Below are positions 9,491-21,243 of a DNA stretch of 64,000 nucleotides, piece after piece. This DNA comes from Cupriavidus sp. P-10 (GTDB lineage: Bacteria; Pseudomonadota; Gammaproteobacteria; Burkholderiales; Burkholderiaceae): positions 2,232,001-2,296,000 of the forward strand of contig NZ_AP025170.1 of NCBI RefSeq assembly GCF_003402535.2, read 5' to 3'. Under the pieces are notes generated by a model that made no database searches, was not told the DNA's origin, and saw nothing but the letters and a program-made list of their open reading frames with translations. Position numbers and translations under genes: made by a program. Positions within the stretch are counted from its first letter, which is position 1. Each line of letters begins with the position of its first letter.

Positions 9491-10885
9491 TTATTCGCTG
9501 GCGCCGACCATGGCGTCGATCAGGTAGTCGACCAGGCCGTCGGCCTGCACGGTGGCTTGTTGCCCACCGCCTTCGGCCTGATCGCGCTGGCGAAGTTCCT
9601 TGACCTGGACCACGCCAGCGGCCACTTCGTCGTCGCCAATGATAACGGCATAGGCCGCGCCGCTTGAATCGGCACGCTTCATCTGCGACTTGAAGCTGCC
9701 GCCCTTGCCATCGGCGCTGGCATGCAGCACCACGTCGAGGCCGGCGTCGCGCAGCCGCTCGGCCGCGATCATGGCCTGCTGCGCGGCGGCTTCGCCCTGG
9801 TGCACGAGGTAGATATCGCAACCGACGGCGTCGGGCACAACGCCCTCTTCGCGAATCAGCTCGATGATGCGCTCGACGCCCATGGCCCAGCCGCAAGCGG
9901 GTGCCGGCTTGCCGCCCATCTGCGCGATCAGCGGGTCATAGCGGCCGCCCCCGGCGATGGTGCCCTGCGCGCCGAGCTTGTCGGTGATCCACTCGAATAC
10001 CGTCAGGTTGTAGTAGTCCAGCCCGCGCACCAGGCGCGGATTGATCTTGAACGGAATGTTGTTGGCCTTGAGGAGGCGCTGCACGCCCTCGAAGTGCGCC
10101 AGCGACTCTTCGCCCAGGAAGTCGATCAGCTTGGGTGCGTTGGCGGCCATTTCCTGCAGCGCCGGATTCTTGGTATCCAGCACGCGCAGCGGGTTGGTGT
10201 ACAGGCGGCGCTTGCTGTCCTCGTCCAGGATGTCCTGGAAGCCTTCCAGGTACTTGATCAGCTCCTCGCGGTGGGCGGCACGCTCATCGGCCTGCCCCAG
10301 CGAATTGATTTCCAGGCGCACGCCGACCAGGCCCAGGTCGTCCCACAGGCGCTGGCACATCAGGATGATCTCGGCGTCGACGTCCGGACCGGCGAAGCCC
10401 AGTGCCTCGGCGCCCAGCTGGTGGAACTGGCGATAGCGGCCGCGCTGCGGACGCTCATGGCGGAACATCGGGCCGGTGTACCACAGGCGCTTGGGGCCGT
10501 CGTACAGCAGGTTGTGTTCGATGGTCGCGCGCACGGCGGCGGCGGTGCCTTCGGGACGCAGCGTCAGTTGCTCGCCGTTGAGCGCATCGGTGAAGGAATA
10601 CATCTCCTTCTCGACGATGTCGGTCACCTCGCCGATGCCGCGCACGAACAACTGCGTGTGCTCGACGATCGGCGTACGCAACTGCTGGTAGCCGTAGGCG
10701 CGCAGCATGGCGCGTGCGGCATTCTCGAAATGCTCCCACAGCGGCGCGTCGGCCGGCAGCATGTCGTTCATGCCCTTCACGCCCTGCAGGGCCTTGGCGG
10801 GCTTCACCTTCTGCACGGCCTTCGGTTCAGCCTTCGGTTCGGTATTGGCAGCGCCGGCGGCGGCTGCGTTATCGGATTGCGTCAT
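9491..10885 (-). CDS. hisS: Histidyl-tRNA synthetase
   Basis: A class II aminoacyl-tRNA synthetase of 464 residues. The core begins [10 protein letters not shown] at about residue 35; class II motif 2 ([18 protein letters not shown]), the histidine-specific [15 protein letters not shown] segment and motif 3 (GWAMGVERI) are intact, followed by the C-terminal anticodon-binding domain. The first 30 residues are an Ala/Lys/Glu/Pro-rich extension absent from E. coli HisRS (424 residues). The ribosome site before the ATG is weak (AAGAACAG). It charges tRNA-His and is distinct from its paralogue HisZ encoded 8 kb away. Confidence 0.97.
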   Translation of the reverse strand: MTQSDNAAAAGAANTEPKAEPKAVQKVKPAKALQGVKGMNDMLPADAPLWEHFENAARAMLRAYGYQQLRTPIVEHTQLFVRGIGEVTDIVEKEMYSFTDALNGEQLTLRPEGTAAAVRATIEHNLLYDGPKRLWYTGPMFRHERPQRGRYRQFHQLGAEALGFAGPDVDAEIILMCQRLWDDLGLVGVRLEINSLGQADERAAHREELIKYLEGFQDILDEDSKRRLYTNPLRVLDTKNPALQEMAANAPKLIDFLGEESLAHFEGVQRLLKANNIPFKINPRLVRGLDYYNLTVFEWITDKLGAQGTIAGGGRYDPLIAQMGGKPAPACGWAMGVERIIELIREEGVVPDAVGCDIYLVHQGEAAAQQAMIAAERLRDAGLDVVLHASADGKGGSFKSQMKRADSSGAAYAVIIGDDEVAAGVVQVKELRQRDQAEGGGQQATVQADGLVDYLIDAMVGASE

Positions 10886-10923
10886 TCTGTTCTTGTCAGC
10901 TTCTCGGGCCTGGCCGGTGCGGC

Positions 10924-12216
<1,293 letters not shown>

Positions 12217-12268
12217 AGCATTACCACCTTGCATAGACGCACTGCGCCGCACCTCTCGCCGGCCCGGA

Positions 12269-13261
12269 TCAGGGCAGCGTCAGGCGCGCCACGTTGTTGC
12301 GGTTGGCTGCCTTCAGGTCGACCGCCTCGCCGTTGCGCGTCAAGGACTCGACACCTTTGACGTTGCCGATCACCACCTTGTACGGGGCCTTGCCGCCACC
12401 GGCCACGGCCTGGCCGGCCTTGGCCGTGCCGCCCAGCACGATCTTGCCGCTGCTGTCGCGGATTTCATACCAGGTGTCGCCGGCAAAACGCATCTGCAGT
12501 TCGCCCTGGCCTGCCGGCGCTGCCGGTGCCGCTGCAGGCGCGGCAGCAGAAGGCGCAACAACAGGCGCAACAGCAGGCGCAACAATCGCGGCCGATGCCG
12601 GCTCGGCAGGCGCCGCCACGGCGCTGGCCGGCGTGGTCTCGGCCGACGGCGCCGGCGAGTCGGCGGCGGCCATCACCGGCGGCAGTGCCGCGGTCACCGT
12701 GCCGGGTTCGGTCGATTGCGCGGCGGCATGTTCTTCCGTGGCCACGGCCTCGCTCGCGCTGCTGCGCGTCTCGATCCACTGGCGGATGTGGTCCAGGCCA
12801 AACCAGCCACCGGCAGCCAGCACCACGGCGACCAGCGCCAGCCAGACCCAGCGGCCGCCCGCGCCGCCGGTGCGGAAGCGCTTGCGGTCGTCGAATGCGG
12901 CATTGATGCTGCCCTCGCGCTGGCGTGCAATCTCGGCCACCTGTGCCACCGGCGGCTGGAAGCGCGCCAGCAGCGCGTCGATATCGACATGCAGCATGCG
13001 CGCGTAGGCCCGCATCACGCCCTTGGCGAAGGTCACGTCAGGCAGCGCCTGCAGGTCGCCGGCTTCGATCGCGCGCAGCTTCGGCGCCGCCACTTTCAGG
13101 CGCGCGCTGACGTCTTCCACCGACAGCCGCTGCGCTTCGCGCTCGCGCGTCAGTGCCGCGCCGATCTCCCGCGCGGCGGCTTCACGGTCCCCTTCGTGCG
13201 CGCCACCGCCGACATATTGCGTCGGTACGGCCTGGCCTGCGGCGCGGTCGTGCTCACTCAT
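12269..13261 (-). CDS. rodZ: RodZ-like cytoskeletal membrane protein
   Basis: A 330-residue protein with the RodZ layout: cytoplasmic helix-turn-helix of the Cro/C1 type (about residues 31-100), a basic juxtamembrane stretch (DDRKRFR), one transmembrane helix (about 138-157), a long Ala/Pro/Val-rich periplasmic linker (about 165-250) and a C-terminal beta domain (DUF4115) containing [13 protein letters not shown]. RodZ ties MreB filaments to the membrane and sets cell shape. It overlaps the end of pilW by 8 bases, so the two are translationally linked. The linker is low-complexity and probably variable between strains. Confidence 0.9.
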   Translation of the reverse strand: MSEHDRAAGQAVPTQYVGGGAHEGDREAAAREIGAALTREREAQRLSVEDVSARLKVAAPKLRAIEAGDLQALPDVTFAKGVMRAYARMLHVDIDALLARFQPPVAQVAEIARQREGSINAAFDDRKRFRTGGAGGRWVWLALVAVVLAAGGWFGLDHIRQWIETRSSASEAVATEEHAAAQSTEPGTVTAALPPVMAAADSPAPSAETTPASAVAAPAEPASAAIVAPAVAPVVAPSAAAPAAAPAAPAGQGELQMRFAGDTWYEIRDSSGKIVLGGTAKAGQAVAGGGKAPYKVVIGNVKGVESLTRNGEAVDLKAANRNNVARLTLP

Positions 13262-14033
13262 CCCATGCTCCTTGTTCGTAGGCGGTCAACTCACGCGAAT
13301 CGGGGAAGCGGCTGCGCAGCTGCGCGACCAGCGCATCCTGCGTGCGGCCATCGCCCTGGCGATGTGCAATGCGCGCTCCCAGCCAGAGGGATTGCGCACT
13401 GACAAATTGGCTGCTGTTGACGCGCTGGGCATACTGCCGGGCCTGCGCGAAATCGCCGCGCCGATAGTAGACCAGTGCCAGATTGGTGTTTGCCACCGGA
13501 TTATTGCGGTCGTAGCCGAGCGCAGCCTTCAGGTTCTTTTCCGCCTCGGCGCTGTTGCCGCGACGCAGCTCGCACGCGCCCAGGCTGATCAGCGGCTTCA
13601 CCGGCCCACCCGCCGACGGCGCCGACACGGCGCGCTGCAGCATCGGCACGGCGTCGCCATATCGGCCCGACTGGCACAGGAACCAGCCGTAGTTGTTGAG
13701 CAGATCGCCGTCGTTGCCGCGCATCGACACCGCAGTGCGGAAGCTGTCGTCGGCCAGCGCCTGCTCGTTCATGTTCATATAGATCAGCGCGCGCACATGG
13801 TAGGCATCCGCGAGCGACGGATCGATGGCGATCGCCTGCTTGATCTCGTCAAGCGCGACCGCATTCTGGCCGGCCTCGAGATAGTTGGTGGCCAGCTGCA
13901 GCCGGATGCCGGCGCGGCGCCTTGCATCGGTCTGGTCGGAAGCGGTCTGGAGATCCTGCGCCGGCGAGTGCGGCAGCTGGCAGCCGGACAACATCAGCAG
14001 CCCGAACAGGGCCGCAGCGATCAGACGGATCAT
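13254..14033 (-). CDS. pilW: Type IV pilus biogenesis/stability lipoprotein PilW (PilF)
   Basis: A 259-residue lipoprotein with a lipobox LSGC (Cys 18) followed by at least four tetratricopeptide repeats (for example [58 protein letters not shown]). PilW/PilF is the pilotin that takes the secretin PilQ to the outer membrane and stabilises its ring. The ATG overlaps the rlmN stop codon (ATGA) and the end overlaps rodZ by 8 bases, so rlmN-pilW-rodZ-ispG form a tight operon. The rest of the pilus machinery is not in this window. Confidence 0.9.
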   Translation of the reverse strand: MIRLIAAALFGLLMLSGCQLPHSPAQDLQTASDQTDARRRAGIRLQLATNYLEAGQNAVALDEIKQAIAIDPSLADAYHVRALIYMNMNEQALADDSFRTAVSMRGNDGDLLNNYGWFLCQSGRYGDAVPMLQRAVSAPSAGGPVKPLISLGACELRRGNSAEAEKNLKAALGYDRNNPVANTNLALVYYRRGDFAQARQYAQRVNSSQFVSAQSLWLGARIAHRQGDGRTQDALVAQLRSRFPDSRELTAYEQGAWDE

Positions 14034-15184
14034 GCAGGGCGAGCCTCCCGAGGCTGGCCGGCGCTGTTGACCGGCACCAGTGGCGTGATCTTGCCGAACT
14101 TGCCGCGCTCGGCCAGGCGGGTACGGTCCTTCACTTCCCCGGCCAGTTGCCCGCAAGCCGCGTCGATATCATCGCCGCGCGTCTTGCGAATGGTGGTCAC
14201 GATGCCCGCGTCCATCAGCACCTGCGCGAAGCGCCGGATCTGCTCGTTGTTGGAACGCTTCAGGCCCGACTCGGGGAACGGGTTGAACGGGATCAGGTTG
14301 AACTTGCACGGCACGTCGGCGACAAGCTTCAGCAGTTCCCGCGCATGCTCGACACCGTCGTTGACGCCGTCCAGCATGCAGTATTCAAAAGTAATGAAAT
14401 CGCGCGGCGCGAATTCCAGGTAGCGGCGGCATGCCGCCATCAGTTCGGCCAGCGGGTACTTCTTGTTCAGCGGCACCAGCACGTCACGCAGCGCGTCGTT
14501 GGAGGCGTGCAGCGACACGGCAAGGGCCACCGGCAGGTCCTTCGACAGCCGGTCCATCATCGGCACCACGCCCGAGGTGGACAGCGTCACGCGGCGCCGC
14601 GACAGGCCGTAGGCGTTGTCGTCCAGCATCAGCCGCATGGCCGGCACCACGGCATCGTAGTTCAGCAGCGGCTCGCCCATGCCCATCATCACCACGTTGG
14701 AGATGACGCGGTCGTCCTTGGGGCCACGGCCCAGTTGCTCGCGCATGGCGAACTCCGCCATCCACAGCTGGCCAATGATCTCGCCCGTGGTCAGGTTGCG
14801 AGAGAAGCCCTGCTTGCCGGTCGAGCAGAAGCGGCAGTTGACCGCGCAGCCCGCCTGCGAGGAGACGCACAGCGTGCCACGCGTTTCCTCGGGGATGTAC
14901 ACCGTTTCCACCGCGTTGCCCTGGCCGACGTCGAGCAGCCACTTGCGCGTGCCGTCGGCCGACAGGTTGTCGGTGATGGCGGCAGGCGCGCGGATCTCGG
15001 CCCGGGTCGAGAGCTTTTCGCGCAGCGACTTGGCGAGATCCGACATGGCGTCGAAGCGGCTGGCACCGTAGTGGTGGATCCAGCGTTGCAATTGCCGCGC
15101 ACGGAACGGCTTCTCGCCGAGCTCGCCGCAATAAGCAGTGAGCGCGTCCGCGTCGAGGTCGAGCAGGTTGACGAGATTGTTCAT
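14030..15184 (-). CDS. rlmN: Dual-specificity RNA methyltransferase RlmN
   Basis: A 384-residue radical-SAM enzyme that methylates C2 of A2503 in 23S rRNA and A37 of some tRNAs. The CxxxCxxC cluster motif is intact (CAVNCRFC), as is the second essential cysteine near the C-terminus (AACGQLAGE). The N-terminal RNA-binding accessory domain ([18 protein letters not shown]) is present. It follows ndk with a 36-base gap, a common beta- and gammaproteobacterial pair, and overlaps pilW by 4 bases. Confidence 0.97.
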   Translation of the reverse strand: MNNLVNLLDLDADALTAYCGELGEKPFRARQLQRWIHHYGASRFDAMSDLAKSLREKLSTRAEIRAPAAITDNLSADGTRKWLLDVGQGNAVETVYIPEETRGTLCVSSQAGCAVNCRFCSTGKQGFSRNLTTGEIIGQLWMAEFAMREQLGRGPKDDRVISNVVMMGMGEPLLNYDAVVPAMRLMLDDNAYGLSRRRVTLSTSGVVPMMDRLSKDLPVALAVSLHASNDALRDVLVPLNKKYPLAELMAACRRYLEFAPRDFITFEYCMLDGVNDGVEHARELLKLVADVPCKFNLIPFNPFPESGLKRSNNEQIRRFAQVLMDAGIVTTIRKTRGDDIDAACGQLAGEVKDRTRLAERGKFGKITPLVPVNSAGQPREARPA

Positions 15185-15220
15185 GACGGCAAACTCAGCT
15201 TCAGTTCAGTCAGCAGCCAA

Positions 15221-15646
15221 TCAGCGGCTGTAGACGTTCATGCCCGGGAAGAAGAAGGCGATTTCCACGGCAGCGGTTTCCGCGGCGTCCGAGCCGTGCA
15301 CGGCGTTGGCGTCGATGCTGTCGGCGAAGTCGGCGCGGATGGTGCCCTTGTCGGCCTTCTTCGGGTCGGTGGCGCCCATCAGGTCACGGTGCTTGGCGAT
15401 AGCGTTTTCGCCTTCCAGTGCCTGGATGATGACCGGGCCCGAAACCATGAAGTCGACCAGGTCCTTGAAGAACGGGCGCTCCTTGTGGACCGCATAGAAT
15501 TGCTCGGCTTCGCCGCGCGACAGGTGCACCATCTTGGCAGCAACGATCTTCAGGCCGGCGGCCTCGAAACGGGCGTAGATCTGGCCAATGACGTTCTTGG
15601 CCACGGCATCCGGCTTGATAATCGACAGGGTGCGTTCGATCGCCAT
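15221..15646 (-). CDS. ndk: Nucleoside diphosphate kinase
   Basis: A 141-residue enzyme, standard length, that moves the gamma-phosphate from ATP to other nucleoside diphosphates. The start [15 protein letters not shown] and the catalytic histidine in NAVHGSDA are intact. GGAG lies upstream of the ATG. It is the first gene of the long minus-strand run towards purA; a good -10 element lies about 45 bases upstream of the start codon. Confidence 0.98.
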   Translation of the reverse strand: MAIERTLSIIKPDAVAKNVIGQIYARFEAAGLKIVAAKMVHLSRGEAEQFYAVHKERPFFKDLVDFMVSGPVIIQALEGENAIAKHRDLMGATDPKKADKGTIRADFADSIDANAVHGSDAAETAAVEIAFFFPGMNVYSR

Positions 15647-15692
15647 GAAAAACTCCGAAAAATGAAGGGGTTACAAATGGATTAAACGTGCA

Positions 15693-15698
15693 ATTCTA
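15693..15698 (-). promoter_or_regulatory. Possible -10 element of the ndk promoter
   Basis: TAGAAT on the minus strand matches the sigma-70 -10 consensus at five of six bases and would start transcription some 40 bases before ndk. No convincing -35 hexamer lies at 16-18 bases spacing. Confidence 0.4.
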
Positions 15699-16018
15699 GC
15701 ACGAAGACGATGACCCTTTCGAGGGTCTGGGCCGCTCTGGCACAGGTGTAACCGGTCGAAAGGCACATCCTCGCCGCAAGTAGCACTGGCTGCACATTAC
15801 ATCCTTGTCATGTCCGGAACGTGGCGCCCCCGCATCCGTCAAACGAAGGCAGCGCTGGATGGGCTGAAACAGGGGCATGGGTGCCCGCGGGATTACCCCG
15901 CCCTTGCAATTCGGCCAACCAGATGCCACATTGACGATGGTTCCGTCCGCGGTCGATCCGAAAATTCTCTTTCTTTCGGACAGGCCCGGCGCCTCACCGT
16001 TTTGAGACAGGAGTCACC
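15699..16018. other. Intergenic region between divergent ndk and the Bax-inhibitor-1 gene
   Basis: Beyond the ndk -10 element I see no coding sequence; the short open frames here (about 75 codons) have no recognisable protein or ribosome site. On the plus strand CTTGCAA, a 16-base gap and CCACATTG resemble a sigma-32 heat-shock promoter for the gene that begins at 16019 (see findings). Confidence 0.5.
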
Positions 16019-16723
16019 ATGGATAACAAGCTGAATACCTACGGTTTCGGCAACAGTGCGTCGACCGTCACTGACGTCGTCGTTCGCAATCGGGTCTTGC
16101 GCAACACTTACTGGCTGCTGGCCCTCTCGATGATCCCCACCGTGCTCGGTGCGTGGGTCGGCGTGGCCACCGGCTTCAGCTTCATGGCGGGCAGCCCCGG
16201 CTTGTCGCTGATCCTGTTCCTGGCTATCGCGTTCGGGTTCTTCTTCGCCATCGAGAAGACCAAGAACAGCAGCATGGGCGTGGTCCTGTTGCTGGCGTTC
16301 ACGTTCTTCATGGGGCTGATGCTGTCGCGCCTGATCAGCGCAACGCTAACGTTTTCCAACGGGCCGGCGCTGATCATGTACGCCTTTGGCGGCACGGCGG
16401 CAGTGTTCGGCGCGATGGCGACCATCGCCACCGTCAGCAAGCGCGATTTCTCCGGCCTGGGCAAATTCCTGTTCGTCGGCGTGATCCTGCTGATCCTGGC
16501 CAGCGTTGCCAATATCTGGCTGCAGCTGCCGGCGCTGATGATCACGGTGTCGGTGATCGCGATCGGTATCTTCTCGGCGTACATCCTGTTCGATGTACAG
16601 CGCGTGGTGAATGGCGGCGAGACCAACTACATCACCGCCACGCTGGCGATCTACCTGGACGTGTACAACGTCTTCGCCAACCTGCTGGCGCTGCTGGGCA
16701 TCTTCAGCGGCAACCGGGAATGA
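16019..16723 (+). CDS. Bax inhibitor-1/YccA family membrane protein
   Basis: A 234-residue integral membrane protein with about seven hydrophobic helices, beginning MDNKLNTYGFGNSAS. It belongs to the BI-1 (TMBIM) family; E. coli YccA of this family is a substrate and modulator of the FtsH protease. The final helix and its conserved acidic residue (IYLDVYNVFANLLALLGIF) are intact. A GACAGGAG ribosome site lies just upstream of the ATG. It stands alone on the plus strand with a strong terminator 20 bases after the stop. Family is clear; its exact job here is unknown. Confidence 0.9.
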   Translation: MDNKLNTYGFGNSASTVTDVVVRNRVLRNTYWLLALSMIPTVLGAWVGVATGFSFMAGSPGLSLILFLAIAFGFFFAIEKTKNSSMGVVLLLAFTFFMGLMLSRLISATLTFSNGPALIMYAFGGTAAVFGAMATIATVSKRDFSGLGKFLFVGVILLILASVANIWLQLPALMITVSVIAIGIFSAYILFDVQRVVNGGETNYITATLAIYLDVYNVFANLLALLGIFSGNRE

Positions 16724-16742
16724 CGGTAAACGCCGCGGCATG

Positions 16743-16770
16743 AAAAAGCCGGCCGGATGGCCGGCTTTTT
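16743..16770. terminator. Bidirectional terminator between converging genes
   Basis: A perfect 12-bp stem (AAAAAGCCGGCC / GGCCGGCTTTTT) with a GGAT loop. It has T-runs in both directions and lies between the 16019 gene and rlmD, which converge. Confidence 0.92.
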
Positions 16771-16791
16771 CTTTGGTGGCACGCCGCAAGA

Positions 16792-18255
16792 TCAGTCGCG
16801 GTCGAACACCGCGATCGACTCCACGTGGGACGTGTGCGGGAACATATTGACCACGCCGGCGCCGCTCAGGCGGTAGCCCGCCTCGTGCACCAGCAGGCCT
16901 GCATCGCGCGCCAGCGTGGCGGGACTGCACGACACATAGACGATGCGCCGCGGCAGCACGTCGCTGCCCTGCTGCGCCAGTTCGCCGAGCGCCTTGCTCA
17001 CCGCGAGCGCGCCTTCGCGCGGCGGGTCGACCAGCCAGCGGTCGAAGCGGCCCAGCGCGGCGATGTCGTCGGCCGTGACCTCGAACAGGTTGCGGCACGC
17101 GAACTCGGTCCTGGCGGCCAGCCCGTTGTATTCCGCATTGGCCAGCGCGCGCGTGGTCAGCGCCTCGCTGCCTTCGATGCCCATCACCGACCTGCCCTGC
17201 GTGGCCAGCGGCAGCGTGAAATTGCCGATGCCGCAGAACAGGTCGAGCAGGCGGTCGCCCGGCTTCACGTCCAGCAGGCGCAGCGCGCGTCCGATCAGCA
17301 CGCGGTTGATCTGGTGGTTCACCTGCGTGAAGTCGGTCGGCTTGAACGGCATGCGGATGCCGAATTCCGGCAGTGTATAGGCCAGCTCGACGTCGGTCGG
17401 GTAGAACGGGTAGACCGTGTCCGGCCCCTTCGGCTGCAGCCAGAACTGCACCTTGTACGCATCGGCAAAGGCGCGCAGCAGGTCCTTGTCGGCGTCGGTC
17501 AGGGGCTCGAGGATGCGCAGCACCAGCGCCGTCACTTCCTGCCCGACGGCCAGCTCGATCTGCGGCATGCGATCGCGGATCGACAGCCCGACCACCAGTT
17601 CGCGCAGCGGCACCAGCATCGCCGACACATGCGGCGGCAGGATTTCGCAGCGGGTCATGTCGGCGACATAGCTGCTCTTGCGCTCATGGAAGCCCACCAG
17701 CACGCCGCCCTTCTTCACCACGTGGCGCACGGTCAGGCGCGCACGGTAGCGGTAGCCCCAGTCCGGACCGGCGATCGGCCTGAACATCACGTCGGGCTTG
17801 ACCTTGGAGAGGTGCCACAGGTTGTCTTCCAGCACACGCTGCTTGATCGCCAGTTGCGCGCGCGAATCCAGATGCTGCATGGAGCACCCGCCGCAGACGC
17901 CGAAATGCTGGCAGCCCGGCTTCACGCGCATCACCGATTCCTGCAGGACTTCGCCAAGGTGCGCCTGCTCGTAGCTGGGCTTGCGGCGATAGCTGCGGTA
18001 GCTGACGGTTTCTCCGGGCAGTGCGCCTTCGACAAAGATGACCTTGCCAGGCGTGCCGTCCTCGTTCACCAGGCGGCCGACGCCGCGCGCCTCCATGTCG
18101 AGGCTGTCGATAGACACCACGGGGTCGGCGGCGGGAGCATTGCCACTGGCATTGCCACGGCCACGGGCCTCTTTTGCGGCGGGAGCGGCACCCGATGCGG
18201 CTGTTTCGGGCACAACGGCGGACGTTTCTTGTGGGGAGGACACGGCTTGGGACAC
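16792..18255 (-). CDS. rlmD: 23S rRNA (uracil-1939-C5)-methyltransferase RlmD
   Basis: About 487 residues. It has a TRAM-like N-terminal RNA-binding domain, a [4Fe-4S]-type cysteine set ([16 protein letters not shown] plus the later Cys in TRCEILPP), and a SAM methyltransferase domain ([16 protein letters not shown]) ending in the catalytic [10 protein letters not shown]. The N-terminus carries an Ala-rich low-complexity stretch. I prefer the GTG start giving VSQAVSSPQ because the longer ATG version (26 codons more) would use the very bases that form the start codon of the divergent gene on the other strand. A TACAAT -10-like element lies between the two starts. Confidence 0.92.
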   Translation of the reverse strand: MSQAVSSPQETSAVVPETAASGAAPAAKEARGRGNASGNAPAADPVVSIDSLDMEARGVGRLVNEDGTPGKVIFVEGALPGETVSYRSYRRKPSYEQAHLGEVLQESVMRVKPGCQHFGVCGGCSMQHLDSRAQLAIKQRVLEDNLWHLSKVKPDVMFRPIAGPDWGYRYRARLTVRHVVKKGGVLVGFHERKSSYVADMTRCEILPPHVSAMLVPLRELVVGLSIRDRMPQIELAVGQEVTALVLRILEPLTDADKDLLRAFADAYKVQFWLQPKGPDTVYPFYPTDVELAYTLPEFGIRMPFKPTDFTQVNHQINRVLIGRALRLLDVKPGDRLLDLFCGIGNFTLPLATQGRSVMGIEGSEALTTRALANAEYNGLAARTEFACRNLFEVTADDIAALGRFDRWLVDPPREGALAVSKALGELAQQGSDVLPRRIVYVSCSPATLARDAGLLVHEAGYRLSGAGVVNMFPHTSHVESIAVFDRD

Positions 18256-18331
18256 CAGATGAAACCTGACGTATTGTTTTACGAAAGCGCGATTGTATGC
18301 CAGACCTGTCGGGTCAACGATGGAGGCTTGC

Positions 18332-19186
18332 ATGGAACTGATTTCGTGGAATATTCAATGGGGCCGCGGCGCGGACGGGCGCGTGGACCTGGCGCGGCAG
18401 GTGGACACCCTGCGCGCGATGGCCGATGCCGACGTGATCTGCCTGCAGGAAGTCACACGCGGCTTCGGTGAACTGCGCGGCAAGCCGGGCGACGACCAGG
18501 TGGCCGAGCTGACAGCCCTGCTGCCAGGCTACCACTTGCTGTTTGCGTCGGGCGTCGACCGCCGCGACCGCAACGGCGCGCGCAAGCAATTTGGCAACAT
18601 GGTTGCTACGCGGCTACCGGTACGCGAGGTATTCCGCCATGCATTGCCGTGGCCGGCGGATCCGCAAGTGGCGTCGATGCCGCGCGTGGCGCTGGAAGTC
18701 ACCGTGGAGGCCGGTACGCAGCGGCTGCGCGTGATCTGCACGCATCTTGAGTATTATTCGGCGCTTCAGCGCGCTGCACAGGCCGAAGCGCTGCGCGACT
18801 GGCATGCCCAGGCCTGCGACCATGCGCGACGCCCCGGCCGTAGCGAAAAGTGGCCCGGCCCGTTCACCCCGGAGCCGCGCCCCGCCGAGGCCATCCTCTG
18901 CGGCGACTTCAACAGCAAACCCGACGACATTGCCTATCGCCGCATGCTGGAGCCGTTCGAAGATGCCACCACGCCATGGCGCGACGCCTGGCTGCAGGCG
19001 CATCCTGGCCAGCCGCACGAACCGACCTGCGCCATCCATGACAAGGAGCAATGGCCCGAGCCACCATTCGCCTGCGATTTCATGCTCGTCACGGACAATC
19101 TGGCTGCGCGGATCCGGCGTTGCGAGGTCAACGCGGATACCGCCGACTCGGACCACCAGCCGATCCTGCTGTCGCTGGACCTGTAA
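18332..19186 (+). CDS. Endonuclease/exonuclease/phosphatase family protein
   Basis: A 284-residue EEP-fold hydrolase related to exonuclease III and DNase I. The metal and catalytic motifs appear in order: [26 protein letters not shown], and SDHQPI at the end. There is no signal peptide, so it should act in the cytoplasm. The substrate (DNA, RNA or a small phosphoester) cannot be told from sequence. A GGAGG ribosome site lies 6 bases before the ATG, deciding the start. It is divergent from rlmD. Confidence 0.9.
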   Translation: MELISWNIQWGRGADGRVDLARQVDTLRAMADADVICLQEVTRGFGELRGKPGDDQVAELTALLPGYHLLFASGVDRRDRNGARKQFGNMVATRLPVREVFRHALPWPADPQVASMPRVALEVTVEAGTQRLRVICTHLEYYSALQRAAQAEALRDWHAQACDHARRPGRSEKWPGPFTPEPRPAEAILCGDFNSKPDDIAYRRMLEPFEDATTPWRDAWLQAHPGQPHEPTCAIHDKEQWPEPPFACDFMLVTDNLAARIRRCEVNADTADSDHQPILLSLDL

Positions 19187-19219
19187 GGCCGTGGCGCATG
19201 CCGGCGGATGCCGGCGCGA

Positions 19220-20059
19220 TCAGTCCTCGAAGTCGTCGACTTCGGGCGTGAGACGCTGCAGGCGGAAGGCCTGCAGGTATTCCATCCACTGTTCGCCGGG
19301 CAGTTCCGCCAGCGATTCCTGGACAAGCGCCATCTCCATGTCGAACTCGCGCGGCGACATGCCCCCGCGCATCAGCTGGAAACGGCAGTACATCAGGTAG
19401 GTGTTGACGACGTCGGTCTCGCAATAGGCGCGGATCTCGTCGAGCTGGCCGGCCTGGTAAGCGTGCCAGACCTTGCTGCCATCCATCCCCATCTTGCCCG
19501 GGAAACCGCACAGCTTGGCCAGGTCATCCAGCGGCGCGCTGGCGCGCGGCTGGTACATCGCCAGCAGGTCCATCAGGTCCAGGTGCCGCATGTGATAGCG
19601 GCTGATGTAGTTGTTCCACTTGAAGTCGCGGCTGTCGTCCTCGCGGCCCTCGCCCATCTCCCAGTAGCGCGGCGCGGTGACGCCGTTGACCAGGCCGCGG
19701 TAATGCAGCACGGGCAGGTCGAAGCCGCCACCGTTCCATGAAACCAGTTGCGGGCTGTACCGGGCGATCAGTTCGTAGAACTTCTGGATCAGCGTGGCCT
19801 CGTTGTCCTCGGCGGCACCGAGCGAACCCACGTGGAACACCGCCGAGCCATCGCGATGCGTGCGCCGCAGCACGCAGGAAATTGCAGCAACGCGTTGCAG
19901 GTAGTGCGGCAGGAAATCGCTGCCGGTTTTCTCGCGGCGGGCGGCGAAGGCGTGTTCGGCGACTTCGCCGTCGCTCATCGCATCGGGGTGGTCATGCAAA
20001 CGGCGCAGGCCGGCGACATCGGGAATGGTCTCGATGTCGAATACCAGCACAGGGGTCAT
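19220..20059 (-). CDS. Predicted 3'-5' exonuclease (DnaQ/PolB-exo fold)
   Basis: A 279-residue protein of the PolB-like exonuclease family (PF10108). The DEDD-type residues are visible: VFDIET near the start, [12 protein letters not shown] in the middle and [12 protein letters not shown] near the C-terminus. It likely removes nucleotides from 3' ends in DNA or RNA; no experimental role is assumed. Its ATG overlaps the rpoS stop codon (ATGA), so it is translationally coupled to the stationary-phase sigma factor gene. Confidence 0.88.
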   Translation of the reverse strand: MTPVLVFDIETIPDVAGLRRLHDHPDAMSDGEVAEHAFAARREKTGSDFLPHYLQRVAAISCVLRRTHRDGSAVFHVGSLGAAEDNEATLIQKFYELIARYSPQLVSWNGGGFDLPVLHYRGLVNGVTAPRYWEMGEGREDDSRDFKWNNYISRYHMRHLDLMDLLAMYQPRASAPLDDLAKLCGFPGKMGMDGSKVWHAYQAGQLDEIRAYCETDVVNTYLMYCRFQLMRGGMSPREFDMEMALVQESLAELPGEQWMEYLQAFRLQRLTPEVDDFED

Positions 20060-21237
20060 AAAACGGCGTCCTTCCTGACACCTTGCGAAGCGAAATGCCG
20101 CTTGAGCTTGACCAGCGCCTCCTGCTGGATCTGCCGTACGCGCTCGCGCGTGAGGCCCATTTCCTCGGCAAGCTCTTCCAGCGTGGCGGGCTCGATATGG
20201 TTGAGGCCGAAGCGGCGCTCTACCACATAGCGATGCTTTTCCGACAAGCGCGCAAGCCAGAGCTTCATCAGCCCTTCCAGCTCGCGGTGCGCCACCTCCT
20301 GGTCAGGGGCGGCATTGTGCTCGTCGGAGAGGAAATCCAGGAGGCTCGAGCCGGGATCGAGGTCGAACGGCGTATCGAGCGAGGTGGTATGTTCGTTGAG
20401 TGCCAGGACGTCCTGCACTTCGTCCGGCGTCTTGCCCAGCAGGTGGGCGATGTCTTCCAGGCTGGCGTCGCGCCCGTCCGTGCCGCCCTTCTCCAGATGG
20501 CGCTTGGCGCGCAGCACCTGGTTCAGTTCGCGGATCACGTGCACCGGCAGGCGAACGGTGCGGGCCTGGTTCATGATGGCGCGCTCGATGCTCTGGCGGA
20601 TCCACCAGGTTGCATAGGTCGAGAAGCGGAACCCGCGCGACGGATCGAATTTCTCGATTGCGTGCATCAGGCCGAGGTTGCCTTCCTCGATCAGGTCGAG
20701 CAGCGGCACGCCGCGATTGAGGTAACCCTTGGCGATGCTGACCACCAGCCGCAGGTTGCGCTCGATCATGACCTGGCGCGCGGCAAAGTCGCCGTCCTTG
20801 GCCAGCGTGGAGAAATGCAGTTCCTCCGGCGCGGACAACAGCGGCTTGATGCTGATGCGGTTCAGGTAATGCTGGACGGTGTCGGCGGCCAGCTCGGTAT
20901 GCAGCACCGTGCGGAAGTCGTCGTGTTCCGCTGCTGCGCCGTCGCTGCCGTTCTCGCCTTCGCTGTCTTCCTCGTCCTCAGACTCGTCATCGTCGTCTTC
21001 GCGCAGATGGCGGTCATTGTCGTCGGCGAGCAGGTCCGCTTCGCGCAGGCCCACCGAAGTGGACGTGGCGATCGGCTCGTCGGTCACGGGAATCAGCTCG
21101 GCAGCGAGATCCGGCTCGAATGCTTGCGCGTCGGCGTGCTCGTCGGGATGTGCCACACCAGCCTTCACTTCCGGCTGCTTGGGACGGCGAGCCCTGCTGA
21201 CAGTTGTTCCGGAAGAGACAGTTTTCTGGCGTGGCAT
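20056..21237 (-). CDS. rpoS: Stationary-phase sigma factor RpoS
   Basis: A 393-residue sigma-70 family group 2 factor. Regions 1.2 ([19 protein letters not shown]), 2 ([51 protein letters not shown]), 3 and 4 ([20 protein letters not shown]) are all intact. About 115 residues precede region 1.2, some 60 more than in E. coli RpoS, and residues 80-98 are almost all Asp/Glu/Ser. The order surE-pcm-nlpD-rpoS confirms RpoS over other sigma-70 relatives. GAGGGTT lies before the ATG; nlpD ends 6 bases upstream. In E. coli an rpoS promoter lies inside nlpD; whether that holds here is not visible. Confidence 0.97.
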   Translation of the reverse strand: MPRQKTVSSGTTVSRARRPKQPEVKAGVAHPDEHADAQAFEPDLAAELIPVTDEPIATSTSVGLREADLLADDNDRHLREDDDDESEDEEDSEGENGSDGAAAEHDDFRTVLHTELAADTVQHYLNRISIKPLLSAPEELHFSTLAKDGDFAARQVMIERNLRLVVSIAKGYLNRGVPLLDLIEEGNLGLMHAIEKFDPSRGFRFSTYATWWIRQSIERAIMNQARTVRLPVHVIRELNQVLRAKRHLEKGGTDGRDASLEDIAHLLGKTPDEVQDVLALNEHTTSLDTPFDLDPGSSLLDFLSDEHNAAPDQEVAHRELEGLMKLWLARLSEKHRYVVERRFGLNHIEPATLEELAEEMGLTRERVRQIQQEALVKLKRHFASQGVRKDAVL

Positions 21238-21243
21238 GAACCC

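Noticed and set aside
13922..15685. A 587-codon plus-strand frame opposite pilW, rlmN and ndk
   Set aside because: Shadow frame; residues such as repeated His, Gln and Arg reflect the complement of GC-biased codons.
15696..15929. Short open frames on both strands between ndk and the Bax-inhibitor-1 gene
   Set aside because: No ribosome site, no recognisable sequence, and they overlap the likely promoter region of both neighbours.
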